In this document: one piece after another, positions 1 through 8,902 of the stretch | Numbering within the stretch: the stretch's first letter is position 1 | How the letters are laid out: the number at the start of each line of letters is the position of its first letter | Assembly (NCBI RefSeq): GCF_004208535.1 | Contig: NZ_SGIS01000006.1 | Span: 80,342-144,341 of the forward strand | DNA length: 64,000 nucleotides | Direction of reading: 5' to 3' | Source of the DNA: Sphingomonas populi | GTDB lineage: Bacteria; Pseudomonadota; Alphaproteobacteria; Sphingomonadales; Sphingomonadaceae | Translations under genes and position numbers: made by a program | The notes under the pieces: model-generated | Databases searched by the model: none | Told to the model about the DNA's origin: nothing | The model's input: only the letters and a program-made list of their open reading frames with translations

Positions 1-2542
1 CGTTGCTGTCGGTATAGGTGTAACTGAGCTGCGTACCCAAACCGCTGAGCACACCGGGCAGGAACTTGAACAAAGTGCGATAGCTCAGTTCGACGCCCTT
101 CACCGTCGCGCCCGTTCCATTGACGGGCTGGTCGACGATGAACTTCACGTCATCGACCTGCTGGGTGGTGGTGCCGCGCGTGATGAACGAGTCGATCGAC
201 TTGTAGAAGAACGTCGCCGACAGCAACGAGTCCGGGTTGTAATACCATTCGAGGCCAGCCTCGGCCTGCGACGCCCGGAACGGCTGGAGGTTGGGGTTGC
301 CGCGCGTGATGCGTTCGTTGCCCGGGTTGCTGCTGATCGACTGCGCTGACGACAGATCGGTCAGCGTCGGGCGCGAGATGACGCGCGACGCGGCCGTGCG
401 GAAGATCAGTGTCGGCGTGATGTTCAGGCGCACGTTCACCGAGGGCAGGATATCGGTATAATGCCCGGTGGAGCTGAGCGGCGTCAGCCCGGATAGGATG
501 ATGATGTTCTGCCCGGTGCCATTCGACTTGGCGCTCAGCACCGTCTGGCCGGCGCCGCTCGATGAGAAATTGGTGTCCTCGACCCGCACACCGGTATTGA
601 TCGCCAGCGGCAGATCGCCGAGCGCGCCCTTGTACTCGAACATCAGATAGCCGAGCGCGACCTTCTCCTTCACCTGGGAACTCGCCGCCGGATCGACCAC
701 GAGTGGGGACAGACTGCCGGTGTGCAGCGATGGGTCCGCCGTGCCGTTCAACCCCAGCATCGTCTGGAACAGTTTGTCGGCATCGTAATCCACCCAATTG
801 GCGGTATTGCCGCCCGCCCTGCCGCCGAAGAAATTGAACGTGGTCGGCGTGAACAGGGTAGACGGCAACGGCACGTCGCTTCCGCAATAGGCGCAGGCGT
901 TGGGTTCGGAGAAGCCGGTGGTGACCTTGGTACGCTCGGAATAGCCGACGCCCCCATATGCGACGATCGCGCCGCCGTCATACGATCCGTCGAGATGCCC
1001 CTCGTAGATGGTGTCGTCAAAATTCTGGCCTTCGGCGGCGACATAATGCGCCAGCCGATGGTTCACGTCGGTCGCCGCGTCCGCATAATTCGGATTGCTC
1101 AGCGTGAAGCTGGCGAGCGGCGACCCGGTATTGCGGTCGTAGGTATAGTCCATGTGCTTGAGGCGGATGGTCGTGAACAGCGCGCCGGCGTTGCGAAACT
1201 GCGCCTTCGACGTGTCGAGATCCAGTGCCAGACTGAACGGACCCTGATTCCATTTGGCGTTGAAGCCGAACAGATAGGTGGTCGATTTCGTCGGGCGATT
1301 CTCGACGATCTCATCGACGGTGCCATCGTGGAACGTCTCGGATGTCGCGGTGCCGCCGACATGCACGGTGCGGGTCTGCCCGCCGACGATCGCGGTCGTG
1401 TCTGTACCGCCCGACACCACCTGCTTGACCAAGGTGCCGCCGCTGAAATCCGGCGTCAGAGCCGAGCTGTGATAATGTTCATCATCATGCGAATACAGGC
1501 CGTCGAACGTCAGGAGCAGCGTGTCGGTTGGCTTGAACTGCACCGTTCCGTCGAGGCCGAGGCGCTTGCGGTTGGAGAATTCCACCTGATTGGCCAGATT
1601 ATGGTACATGTCGACGTTGCAGAACGTCGTGACTTTGCTGACGTCGATGCGCGGTGCCAACGCGCTGGTGTTCGCCGTGCCGAGACACAACCGCTTCCCG
1701 CCTCCGCCGACATCACCATAATAGCCGTCATCGAAACTGCGCGGGTAGGAACTCGCGCCGACCGAGAAATTGTCGGTACGCTCGTTACGCTCGTCATAGG
1801 AGGCGACGAACGACACCCCGAGGCGACCCGACTCATCCTTCCAGGTGACATAGGCCGCGCCTGACGGCGTGCGCTTGTCGCCGAGGTCGTCGATATTGGC
1901 GCGCAGCGAGCCGCCGCCACGAAATCCCGTCTTCCCCTCGAGCGGGCGGAGCGTGTGGATATCGACCGTCGCACCAATGCTGGCGCCGTTCAGATTGGCC
2001 TGCGGGCTCTTGAAGACGTTCGCGCCGGCGATCAGTTCGGACGGCAGGATATCGAAATTGAACTCGCGTCCGGCGCTGTCGGTGGCGATGACACGGCCGT
2101 TGATCGTCACCGTGTTGAACTGCGGGCCGAGGCCGCGCACCGTGACGCCGTTGCCGACGCCGCGATTGCGATCAATGGTGATGCCGGGAACGCGCTGAAG
2201 CGACTCTGCGACATTCTGGTCGGGCATCTTGCCGAGGTCTTCGCTCGCGATCGCATCGACCGAATTGACCGCGTTGCGCTTGATATCGATCGACTGGCGC
2301 TGCGCGGCGCGAATGCCCGAGACGATAATGTCCTGCGCAGCCTCGCTTACCGTATCGGCCGAGGGCTGGGCATTGCCGCCCGTCGCCACACTCTGTTGCG
2401 AGGGGCCGGGTTCCGAGGGGCCGGGCGGTGGCGACACGCCGCCGCTCATCTGCGTGGCAGACTGGCCCTGCGCCGCAGAAGCCAGCAAAACCGCCAACGT
2501 CGTCATCGCGACGCCAGCGCAAAACCGTCGATCAGTTCGCAT
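1..2542 (-). CDS. TonB-dependent receptor (C-terminus beyond window)
   Basis: Outer-membrane active-transport receptor for a substrate that the sequence does not identify. The reading frame from the ATG at 2542 stays open to base 1, so at least 847 residues are present and the last strands lie outside. The N-terminus has a signal peptide and a short Pro/Gly/Ser-rich linker. A TonB-box-like segment (DIIVSGIRAAQRQS) and a plug domain follow (SEDLGKMPDQNVAESLQRVP, then GVTVRGLGPQFNTVTINGR). This is the Caulobacter-type TBDT family. A purine-rich RBS (AGGGAGGGT) precedes the ATG. It is divergent from the FCD/GntR regulator at 2834, which probably controls it. The adjacent sugar operon suggests a carbohydrate ligand, by inference only. 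Confidence 0.9.
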   Translation of the reverse strand, partial: MRTDRRFCAGVAMTTLAVLLASAAQGQSATQMSGGVSPPPGPSEPGPSQQSVATGGNAQPSADTVSEAAQDIIVSGIRAAQRQSIDIKRNAVNSVDAIASEDLGKMPDQNVAESLQRVPGITIDRNRGVGNGVTVRGLGPQFNTVTINGRVIATDSAGREFNFDILPSELIAGANVFKSPQANLNGASIGATVDIHTLRPLEGKTGFRGGGSLRANIDDLGDKRTPSGAAYVTWKDESGRLGVSFVASYDERNERTDNFSVGASSYPRSFDDGYYGDVGGGGKRLCLGTANTSALAPRIDVSKVTTFCNVDMYHNLANQVEFSNRKRLGLDGTVQFKPTDTLLLTFDGLYSHDDEHYHSSALTPDFSGGTLVKQVVSGGTDTTAIVGGQTRTVHVGGTATSETFHDGTVDEIVENRPTKSTTYLFGFNAKWNQGPFSLALDLDTSKAQFRNAGALFTTIRLKHMDYTYDRNTGSPLASFTLSNPNYADAATDVNHRLAHYVAAEGQNFDDTIYEGHLDGSYDGGAIVAYGGVGYSERTKVTTGFSEPNACAYCGSDVPLPSTLFTPTTFNFFGGRAGGNTANWVDYDADKLFQTMLGLNGTADPSLHTGSLSPLVVDPAASSQVKEKVALGYLMFEYKGALGDLPLAINTGVRVEDTNFSSSGAGQTVLSAKSNGTGQNIIILSGLTPLSSTGHYTDILPSVNVRLNITPTLIFRTAASRVISRPTLTDLSSAQSISSNPGNERITRGNPNLQPFRASQAEAGLEWYYNPDSLLSATFFYKSIDSFITRGTTTQQVDDVKFIVDQPVNGTGATVKGVELSYRTLFKFLPGVLSGLGTQLSYTYTDSN

Positions 2543-2561
2543 CCTACCCTCCCTGTGTTTT

Positions 2562-2578
2562 TATTGAATATATCAATA
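2562..2578. promoter_or_regulatory. Candidate operator upstream of TonB receptor
   Basis: The AT-rich inverted repeat TATTGAATATATCAATA has 6-bp arms and a 5-bp centre. It lies 20-36 bp before the receptor ATG in the divergent intergenic space shared with the FCD/GntR gene. Its placement fits a repressor site for that regulator. The assignment is inference; no second copy was found to support it. Confidence 0.35.
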
Positions 2579-2833
2579 TAGCCGTACTGAAATATGTCAA
2601 TGAATGTTGCCAGACTGTGTCTGCGATTTTTCTGCCGAAACGGAAGGTATTTGATATTGCGTAGTATCTCCGCCCGCGTGGATGCCGCGCGCACTGAAAT
2701 GCCGTCCGCACCCGCATGCGCGAGCAGTCGTCCGCTATGGCTGGCGTTTTTTCCATCTGCGGTTTAGGCTCTGACGATACAGGAATGCGCTGTTCGCCCC
2801 TTGGGCGAGCGTGTCTCGCACAGGATATTTCGA

Positions 2834-3553
2834 ATGCGCGCAGCAACGCTAAAGGCAACGCGGGAACCACCGGGAACCCCCTTTCCCGATCTGGCGGGCA
2901 CCGACGATGACGCAAGCCTCGCCGACAAGGCCTATGCGGCGATTCTCAGGGGATTGTTCGACCGCTCGATCCCATCAGGCGCGGAACTCTCGCAAGCCGA
3001 TCTGATCCGGCTGCTCGGTATGACGGTCCAGCCGCTGCGCGATGCGCTGCGCCGGCTCGAAACCGAAGGATTGGTGACGATCCACGCACGGTCGTGCATT
3101 CGCTTCGTGCGCGCGGACCTCGAATTGTCGCGATCGACATATCAGTTCCGCACACTGATCGAGCGTGGCGGCGCGCGCATCCTCGCGGAACGCGGCGATG
3201 CCGCCGAGATCCAGGCGCTGGTCGACGATCATCACGCCTTGATCGCGCGGCTGGAGAGTTCCGCCTGGAGCGCGGAGGAGAATATCGCGCTCGATCTGCT
3301 CGAAGAACGGCTGCACGGCGCGCTCATCTCGGCGTTGCGCAACGAGTTGATCGAGAACACGGCGCGACGGCTCAAGAATTACGTCACTTTGGTCCGGCTC
3401 GACTGGCTCACCACGCGGCCGCTCGCGATCCGCACCCTGCGCGAGCATCTCGAAATCCTCAACGCCTGCGTCGCACGCGATGCGGACGCCGCCGAGGCCG
3501 CACTGGTCGCGCATTTTCAGCTTGCGCTGCAACGCCTCATCGGGATGGAATAA
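2834..3553 (+). CDS. GntR-family transcriptional regulator, FCD subfamily
   Basis: DNA-binding regulator with an N-terminal winged helix (roughly residues 30-95: DKAYAAILRGLFDRSIPSGA, then TVQPLRDALRRLETEGLV) and an all-helical FCD effector domain, where metal plus sugar acid or organic acid normally binds. With the ATG at 2834 the product is 239 aa, usual for the family. An in-frame TTG at 2801 would add 11 residues. It is divergent from the TonB receptor and converges with the sugar operon (9-bp gap to the mutarotase stop), so it probably represses one or both. The inducer is unknown. Confidence 0.85.
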   Translation: MRAATLKATREPPGTPFPDLAGTDDDASLADKAYAAILRGLFDRSIPSGAELSQADLIRLLGMTVQPLRDALRRLETEGLVTIHARSCIRFVRADLELSRSTYQFRTLIERGGARILAERGDAAEIQALVDDHHALIARLESSAWSAEENIALDLLEERLHGALISALRNELIENTARRLKNYVTLVRLDWLTTRPLAIRTLREHLEILNACVARDADAAEAALVAHFQLALQRLIGME

Positions 3554-3562
3554 GCGCTACCG

Positions 3563-3907
3563 TCACGGTTGATCGTCGAGGCTGTAGATCTGCTCGGCTT
3601 CAACCCACTTCTCGCCCTCGCGCGCGAACGGCAGGCGGCGCTGGAAGCGGTCCATCAACACTTCCCACGCCTGGACATCGGGATCGGCGGCATCGCGCGC
3701 CGCGTTCGCGACGGGATCGAACTCGGGCGTGGTTTCCATCAGCATGACCAGCCGGTCGCCGACCTGCCAGATGTCGAGTGCCGCCACCCCGCCCGCGCGG
3801 ATCGCCCGCGTTACCGCTTCGGGCGGGCCGCCGGGGCGGTGCCAGTGCCGGTAGGCGGCGATCGCCTCGGGATCATCCTGAAGGTCCAGAACGAGCACAT
3901 GCCTCAT
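3563..3907 (-). CDS. L-rhamnose mutarotase family protein (DUF718)
   Basis: Small (114 aa) dimeric alpha/beta-barrel protein of the RhaM family, which interconverts the anomers of L-rhamnose and related 6-deoxy sugars. The N-terminal Tyr-Arg-His-Trp-His-Arg stretch (residues 19-24) and the conserved Trp/Glu positions further on fit the family's sugar-binding residues. It is the last gene of the operon. Its ATG overlaps the glycerate-kinase stop (ATGA), indicating translational coupling. In this setting the substrate may be L-fucose or L-rhamnose; the sequence cannot separate them. Confidence 0.8.
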   Translation of the reverse strand: MRHVLVLDLQDDPEAIAAYRHWHRPGGPPEAVTRAIRAGGVAALDIWQVGDRLVMLMETTPEFDPVANAARDAADPDVQAWEVLMDRFQRRLPFAREGEKWVEAEQIYSLDDQP

Positions 3908-4713
3908 TGTATATCTCCATCAGCGCCGCGCACAGCGACGCAGCCGCGCGCTTCGTCGAGTTGCAGCACCAGATCGGCATAGCCGGGCATATCGTCGAGG
4001 ATATGCCGAGTCAGCCGCTCGTAATGGCTGACGAACGTCGTCACCTCGGCATCGGACATCACGCCCGCACCATGCGCGCCCGACGCCCGCAGCGCCTGTT
4101 CCTGTTCGATCCGCCAGCCAAGCACCCGCTCCCAGTTCGGCGCGCGCAGCATCGCCAGCCAGTCGATCCGCGCGAACAGCCACTGATACGCGCCCGCGAG
4201 CGCGGCATTGGCTTGGCGCCGCCAGATACCGTCCGGGTCGTCTTCGCGTTCGAGCGCGTTCACCGGCGCCACCAGCGCCGCATCGTCCTGCGGGCGCGCG
4301 CCGACGCACCAGCCTTCGAAGATCACCAGCGCCGGGCGCTCGGTTACGATCGGCCACGCCGCCGGATCGACGCGATCGTCGCGTGCCTTGTCGAAGCGCG
4401 GCAGCGGCGTGGCTTGCCCGCCGTCCAGCTTCGCGAACGTGGCGAGGCCGAGATCGACGTCGTGCGTGCCGGGCACGCCGCGCGTCGCGAACAGCGGATG
4501 CACATCGCGCGCCAGCGCCGCACGCTCGCCCCGAGTCTTGTAGAGATCGTCGAGCGACAGGACCACGGTATGCGGGAATCGCGCGGCGAGCGCAGCCGCG
4601 ACGGTCGATTTGCCGCTGCCCTGCGCGCCGCACAAACCGATCACCAAAGGCCGCGTGCGCGGACGCACCAGCGCGCGCTCGATCGCATCGGCGAGGATCG
4701 CTTCAGGCGACAC
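3904..4713 (-). CDS. D-glycerate 3-kinase-like P-loop kinase
   Basis: P-loop kinase of the GLYK/phosphoribulokinase-like group, 269 aa from a GTG start. The Walker A motif GAQGSGKST is at residues 29-37, followed by SLDDLYKT and a conserved GTHDVDL segment typical of plant-type glycerate kinases. The GTG lies inside the 3' end of the upstream dehydrogenase (11-bp overlap), so it is translationally coupled. Pairing with a hydroxypyruvate/glyoxylate-reductase-like enzyme supports D-glycerate as substrate, feeding 3-phosphoglycerate into glycolysis. Longer in-frame upstream ORF sequence is a shadow of the dehydrogenase. Confidence 0.75.
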   Translation of the reverse strand: MSPEAILADAIERALVRPRTRPLVIGLCGAQGSGKSTVAAALAARFPHTVVLSLDDLYKTRGERAALARDVHPLFATRGVPGTHDVDLGLATFAKLDGGQATPLPRFDKARDDRVDPAAWPIVTERPALVIFEGWCVGARPQDDAALVAPVNALEREDDPDGIWRRQANAALAGAYQWLFARIDWLAMLRAPNWERVLGWRIEQEQALRASGAHGAGVMSDAEVTTFVSHYERLTRHILDDMPGYADLVLQLDEARGCVAVRGADGDIQ

Positions 4714-5686
4714 GATCGGGCATTTCGCCGCTAGCGAAGAACGCGTCGAGATTGTCGATCGCCTGCATGCCCATCGCCGTGCGCGCCTCGAGCGTCGCGC
4801 TGCCGAGATGCGGCAGCAGCACCGCGCGCGGGCTGTCGAGGAGGCCTTGGCTGACTGCCGGCTCGCGCTCATAGACGTCGAGCCCGACCGCCGCGATCCG
4901 CCCTTCGGCGAGCGCCGCGACCAGCGCCGCCTCGTCGATCACCGATCCGCGCGCGGTGTTGACGAGGATCGCGGTCGGCTTCGCTTTGGCGAGCAGTGCG
5001 GCATCGACGAAATGGTGCGTATCGGTCCCGCCGGGGACGTGCAGCGAGATCACGTCCGCCATCTCGACCAGCGCCTCGGCGGAGGTGACGCGCGTGGCGG
5101 CAAGGCTCGCCTCGATCTCGGGCGCGGCGGCGCTGCGCGAGAAATAGCGGATGGTCATGCCCAGCCCGAGCGCGCGCGCCGCGGTGCGCTGCGCGATCCG
5201 CCCGAAGCCGATCAGCCCGAGCGTGCGCCCGGCCAGCGACTGCCCGACGAGATGAGTCGGCCGCCAGCCGGTCCACGCACCCGCGCGCAGTTCGCGTTCG
5301 CCCTCCCCCGCCCGCCGCGCCGCCATCAGCATCAGCAGGATGGCGAGCTCGGCGGTCGCCTCGGTCAGCGCGCCGGGCGTGTTGCTGACGGCGACGCCCG
5401 CCGCACGCGCGGCGGCGAGGTCGATATGCTCGACCCCCGCGCCATAATTGGCGAGTATGCGCGCGCGGCGCCCCTCGGTCGCGATCAACGCCGCGTCGAT
5501 ACGGTCGGTGATCGTCGGCACGACCGCGTCGAACTCGGTCAGCGCGGCTCGCAGTTCGTCAGCGCTGAGCGCGCGGTCCTCGACGTTGAAGACCGCGTCA
5601 TAGCCAGCGGCAAGGCGCGCCTCGACCGCTTCGGGCAGGCGCCGCGTCACGCGAACGCGGGGGCGGGGCGTGGTGTTGCCGGTCAT
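4703..5686 (-). CDS. D-2-hydroxyacid dehydrogenase (glyoxylate/hydroxypyruvate reductase-like)
   Basis: NAD(P)-dependent oxidoreductase, 327 aa, from the ATG at 5686. It shows the two-domain architecture of the family: Rossmann glycine motif GFGRIAQ, the catalytic Arg in NTARGSVID, a Glu in the following acidic segment (VGLDVYEREP) and the catalytic His in LPHLGSAT. Family members reduce hydroxypyruvate or glyoxylate or oxidise D-2-hydroxyacids. It lies 8 bp behind the aldo/keto reductase and overlaps the kinase by 11 bp, forming a glycerate-producing pair. A much longer ORF extending to 6067 is not needed, because this ATG begins the family-like N-terminus. Confidence 0.85.
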   Translation of the reverse strand: MTGNTTPRPRVRVTRRLPEAVEARLAAGYDAVFNVEDRALSADELRAALTEFDAVVPTITDRIDAALIATEGRRARILANYGAGVEHIDLAAARAAGVAVSNTPGALTEATAELAILLMLMAARRAGEGERELRAGAWTGWRPTHLVGQSLAGRTLGLIGFGRIAQRTAARALGLGMTIRYFSRSAAAPEIEASLAATRVTSAEALVEMADVISLHVPGGTDTHHFVDAALLAKAKPTAILVNTARGSVIDEAALVAALAEGRIAAVGLDVYEREPAVSQGLLDSPRAVLLPHLGSATLEARTAMGMQAIDNLDAFFASGEMPDRVA

Positions 5687-5694
5687 GGTCGCGC

Positions 5695-6729
5695 TCAGCC
5701 CGCAGCGGCCATGTCGGGCGCCGGAGCATCGGCGCGCAGCAGCCCGGCCTGCCGCAGATCGCGCCAGAAGTCCGTGGGAATAGCGGTGCGGTAGAGCTCC
5801 AGCGTGCGCTCCACCTGCTCCGCCCCGGCGAGGCCGGGCAGCACGCACGCGACCGCCGGATGCGATAGCGGAAACTGCAAGGCCGCCGCCGCGAGCGGCA
5901 CATGATGCGCGTCTGCCACCGCTTCGATCCGGCGGACCCGCTCGACGATCGCCGGTGGCGCGAGATCGTAATTGTAATGCAACGGCCCGCCGCTTTTGGC
6001 GCCGGTGGCGAGGATGCCGCTGTTGTAGGGGCCGCCGACCAGCACCGAAACGCGCTGCGCCACGCACGCCGGCATGAAAGCATCGAGCGCATCCTGTTCG
6101 AGCAACGTGTAACGCCCGGCGAGCAGCACGACGTCGAGGCGCGTCTCGCGCAGTGCATCGAGGCAGACCGCCGTTTCGTTCACCCCCAGGCCGAAGCCGG
6201 CGATCGTGCCCTCGTCGCGGAGTTGCTCCAGCGCGCGAAACCCGCCGCCCTTGGTAAGCTGGTCCCAGTACAGCGCGTTGGCGTCGCCATGATTGGCGCG
6301 GCCAATGTCGTGGACGAGCAGCAGATCGATCCGCGCCAGCCCGAGCCGCTGAAGGCTCGCCGCGTGCGAGCGGAGGATGCCGTCATAGCTATAATCATAG
6401 ACGGGCCGGAACGGCATCGGCGACGCGAAGCCGTCGCGCATCGCGCCGGTGTCGAGCGACGCATCGGCAACGAGCAGCCGACCGACCTTGCTCGATACGA
6501 CCACGCCGTCGCGTCCCCGCAGCGCATCACCGAGCCGGCGTTCGCTCAGACCGAACCCGTAAAACGGCGCGGTATCGTAAAAGCCGATCCCGGCCTCCAC
6601 CGCCAGATCGACTGCGGCGCGGGCCGCGTCGTCCCCGATCGGACGATAGAGATTGCCAAACGTTCCAGAGCCGAAGCCGAGTTCGGTAATCGAGACGCCC
6701 GTAGTCCCGACGCCGCGCGTGTTCATCAT
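5695..6729 (-). CDS. Aldo/keto reductase, D-threo-aldose/L-fucose dehydrogenase-like
   Basis: NAD(P)-dependent aldo/keto reductase of 344 aa. The catalytic tetrad is visible: Asp and Tyr in FYDTAPFYGFG, Lys in VVVSSKVGRLL and His in LLLVHDIGR. The sequence pattern resembles D-threo-aldose 1-dehydrogenase and pyridoxal dehydrogenase, which oxidise L-fucose or related aldoses to lactones. It starts the sugar operon; an AGAGG element stands before tandem ATGs at 6729 and 6726. Together with the mutarotase-like gene it suggests non-phosphorylative oxidation of a 6-deoxy or threo-aldose. The lactonase and dehydratase of such a route are not in the window. Confidence 0.8.
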   Translation of the reverse strand: MMNTRGVGTTGVSITELGFGSGTFGNLYRPIGDDAARAAVDLAVEAGIGFYDTAPFYGFGLSERRLGDALRGRDGVVVSSKVGRLLVADASLDTGAMRDGFASPMPFRPVYDYSYDGILRSHAASLQRLGLARIDLLLVHDIGRANHGDANALYWDQLTKGGGFRALEQLRDEGTIAGFGLGVNETAVCLDALRETRLDVVLLAGRYTLLEQDALDAFMPACVAQRVSVLVGGPYNSGILATGAKSGGPLHYNYDLAPPAIVERVRRIEAVADAHHVPLAAAALQFPLSHPAVACVLPGLAGAEQVERTLELYRTAIPTDFWRDLRQAGLLRADAPAPDMAAAG

Positions 6730-6746
6730 GCTTGCCTCTGAAATAT

Positions 6747-6762
6747 CAGATTTGCCAATCTG
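6747..6762. promoter_or_regulatory. Inverted repeat upstream of sugar operon
   Basis: Perfect 6-bp arms CAGATT/AATCTG separated by TGCC lie 18-33 bp before the aldo/keto reductase ATG. A second GATC-TAT-GATC dyad follows at 6764-6774. The position fits a repressor operator, perhaps for the FCD regulator at 2834, but its sequence differs from the candidate site before the TonB receptor. Confidence 0.35.
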
Positions 6763-6947
6763 CGATCTATGATCACAAATCCTGTGTCACGCAAGCCTAC
6801 CTCGGCGAGAGCCAGGGCTGATGTCGAGCAGCGAGATGGGATTGGATCGTGACGACGAACAGTGGCGCGCAATCCGCGCGCGTGCTGCTCAACGCTAAGG
6901 CGTGAGCCGCTCGCGCGTGGAGCCAGACGATCGGCCTGGCGCGGAGC

Positions 6948-7256
6948 TCAGGGTTTCGGCGCGCCGAAAGCCAGCGCTTCCGCTGAACCAACGTCCTGAG
7001 CGCCAGCAAACAGCCGGTCCAATCGGCTCCGCACATCTTTCCGGTAGTTCTTCGGCACCGTCACACGCGGCGCGGCGACCGCGACCTCGTCGGCGATCGC
7101 ATCCTTGATGCGCTCGAGCGCAGGTTCGCCAAGCACGTTCGCCCGGCGCAATTCGATACAGAGCTGTACCAGGCCGACCGCCGTCGCCTGAGCCCGCAAT
7201 TCCACGTTTGTGAGCTCCCAATGGAGCCGCTTCTGTTGGTCGTATGGTTTCGTCAT
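6948..7256 (-). CDS. Hypothetical protein, 102 aa
   Basis: No family recognised. The protein is hydrophilic and mostly helical-looking, with charged N- and C-termini and no signal peptide, membrane segment or cysteine pair (one Cys in LVQLCIELRR). A purine-rich AGGGGAGGAAAAAG element precedes the ATG, supporting real translation. It stands alone between the sugar operon and the RND operon; about 200 bp on its downstream side (6763-6947) show no gene. Confidence 0.6.
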   Translation of the reverse strand: MTKPYDQQKRLHWELTNVELRAQATAVGLVQLCIELRRANVLGEPALERIKDAIADEVAVAAPRVTVPKNYRKDVRSRLDRLFAGAQDVGSAEALAFGAPKP

Positions 7257-7350
7257 TTTGACTTTTTCCTCCCCTAGGCCGATCGTACTTGCCGAATCGG
7301 ATGTGCGCTAGCACTTACAAGCTCCCGCCCCTCGCGCCGATGCTACCAGC

Positions 7351-7374
7351 GGCGCCCGATCGCGTTCGGGCGCC
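7351..7374 (-). terminator. Hairpin terminator after RND operon
   Basis: Perfect 9-bp GC-rich arms (GGCGCCCGA/TCGGGCGCC) around a 6-nt loop lie 20 bp beyond the stop of the outer-membrane channel gene. There is no T-tract, so termination strength is uncertain. Confidence 0.55.
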
Positions 7375-7393
7375 CGGCAACGTCAAAAGCCGG

Positions 7394-8896
7394 TCATTGG
7401 CGCACAGCATCCTTACCCGTACGATCGTCGCTTGTAAGTCCGCCGCCGAGCGACCGGTACAGCTCGACCAGGTTGCTTTCCCGGTTCAACCGCGTTGTCA
7501 CCAGTTGCTGCTGCGCCGAATAGGCGGTCCGCTGCGAATCGAGCGTCGTCAGGAACGATTCCACGCCGGCCCGGTAGCGCGCGTCGGAAATCCGCAGCGC
7601 TGCGGTCGCGGCGCCGACGCGTGCGGTTTGCGCAGAAACCTGTTCGTCGATGGTGCCACGCTGCGCCAATGCGTCCGCCACCTCGCGGAACGCGGTTTGC
7701 ACCGCCTTCTCGTAAGTCGAGACGGCTGCCTGTTGCTGCGCCTCGGCGGCGCGCAGATTGCCGCGCAACCGCCCGCCATTGAAGATCGGCAAAGAAATCG
7801 ACGGCGCCGCGCTATACGTGAAGCTGCCACCGGCGAAGAGTCCGCTCAACGCGGTGCTGATCGTCCCGACCGTCGCCGTCAGCGAGATGGTCGGGAACAG
7901 CGCCGCCCGCGCCGCACCGATATTGGCGTTTTGTGCGATCAACTGATGCTCGGCCTGAAGCACGTCGGGCCTGCGCAGCAGTACCTCCGAGGAAATACCG
8001 GCCGGCAGAACCTGCAACGCGGCGTCGCCATTGCCGAGTCCCTGCGGGAGCATCGCCGGTGCCACCGGCGCCCCGACCAGCAGGTCGAGCGCGTTCTTGT
8101 CCTGCGCCAGCCGCGTCCTGAGCACAGCGATGTCGTTACGGGCACCCTGATAGGTGCTTTCCGCCTGCCGCGCCTCAAGCTCGGACGCCACGCCGATGCG
8201 GAACTGCGCACGGGTGAGATCGAGCGACTGTTCGAACGACTTGAGCGACTCCTGCGAGATGCGCAACTGGTCCTGGTCCGACGCGAACGTCAGCCACGCC
8301 GTCGCAATCTCCGCGACAAGGCTGATGCGCGTCGAGCGCTGCGCTTCCTCGGTGGCGAAATACTGCTCCAGCGCCGCGCGGCTGAGGTTGCGGACGCGCC
8401 CGAACAGATCAACCTCAAAGGCCGAGACACCCGCGTTGAGAGAATAGAATTCGAGGTCCGTCGAGCCCGCGCCTGCTCCGGCGCCTGCTCCGGCTCCGGC
8501 GCCAGTACCGCCGCCCGCGCCCGTCCCGGCGCCGCCACCCGCGCCCTGGATGTTGTTGGTATAGGTCGCCGACCCCGACGCGGTCACCGACGGCAGCAGA
8601 CTGGCCCGCTGGACGCGATATTGCGCGCGCGCCTGAAGCACGTTCGCCGCCGCGATGCGGAGATCGCGGTTGTTCTCCAGCCCGAGCGCGATCAGGCCGC
8701 GAAGCCGATCGTCGGTGAAGAACGTGCGCCAGCCGATCTTGCTGACGTCGGGCGCATCGGTCGCGCCCGCCGGATAGACGCCACCGGCGGGCAGCGCCGC
8801 CGGCACCGCACCGACGGGACGCACATATTTCGGCGCGAGGTTGCAGCCGGCGAGCGCGGTGGCTGCAAGCAGGACAAGGACGCTTTTGCTAGTCAT
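7394..8896 (-). CDS. RND efflux outer-membrane lipoprotein, OprM/NodT family
   Basis: Outer-membrane channel of a tripartite drug pump, about 500 aa. The lipoprotein signal peptide has lipobox LAGC (N-terminus MTSKSVLVLLAATALAGC), and the repeated OEP helical domains follow (AAANVLQARAQYRVQRASLL; a C-terminal AVQTAFREVADALAQRG repeat). A run of Gly-Ala repeats near residues 125-150 (GAGAGAGAG) is a low-complexity insertion not typical of the family. The ATG at 8896 is 6 bp after the permease stop; in-frame GTGs at 8902 and 8899 sit better behind the GGGAG element. Third gene of the adaptor-permease-channel operon. Confidence 0.92.
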   Translation of the reverse strand: MTSKSVLVLLAATALAGCNLAPKYVRPVGAVPAALPAGGVYPAGATDAPDVSKIGWRTFFTDDRLRGLIALGLENNRDLRIAAANVLQARAQYRVQRASLLPSVTASGSATYTNNIQGAGGGAGTGAGGGTGAGAGAGAGAGAGSTDLEFYSLNAGVSAFEVDLFGRVRNLSRAALEQYFATEEAQRSTRISLVAEIATAWLTFASDQDQLRISQESLKSFEQSLDLTRAQFRIGVASELEARQAESTYQGARNDIAVLRTRLAQDKNALDLLVGAPVAPAMLPQGLGNGDAALQVLPAGISSEVLLRRPDVLQAEHQLIAQNANIGAARAALFPTISLTATVGTISTALSGLFAGGSFTYSAAPSISLPIFNGGRLRGNLRAAEAQQQAAVSTYEKAVQTAFREVADALAQRGTIDEQVSAQTARVGAATAALRISDARYRAGVESFLTTLDSQRTAYSAQQQLVTTRLNRESNLVELYRSLGGGLTSDDRTGKDAVRQ

Positions 8897-8902
8897 CACC
8901 AC

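Noticed and set aside
722-1864. 380-aa plus-strand ORF inside the first TonB receptor
   Set aside because: The minus-strand frame gives a continuous, clearly recognisable receptor; the plus frame is a shadow.
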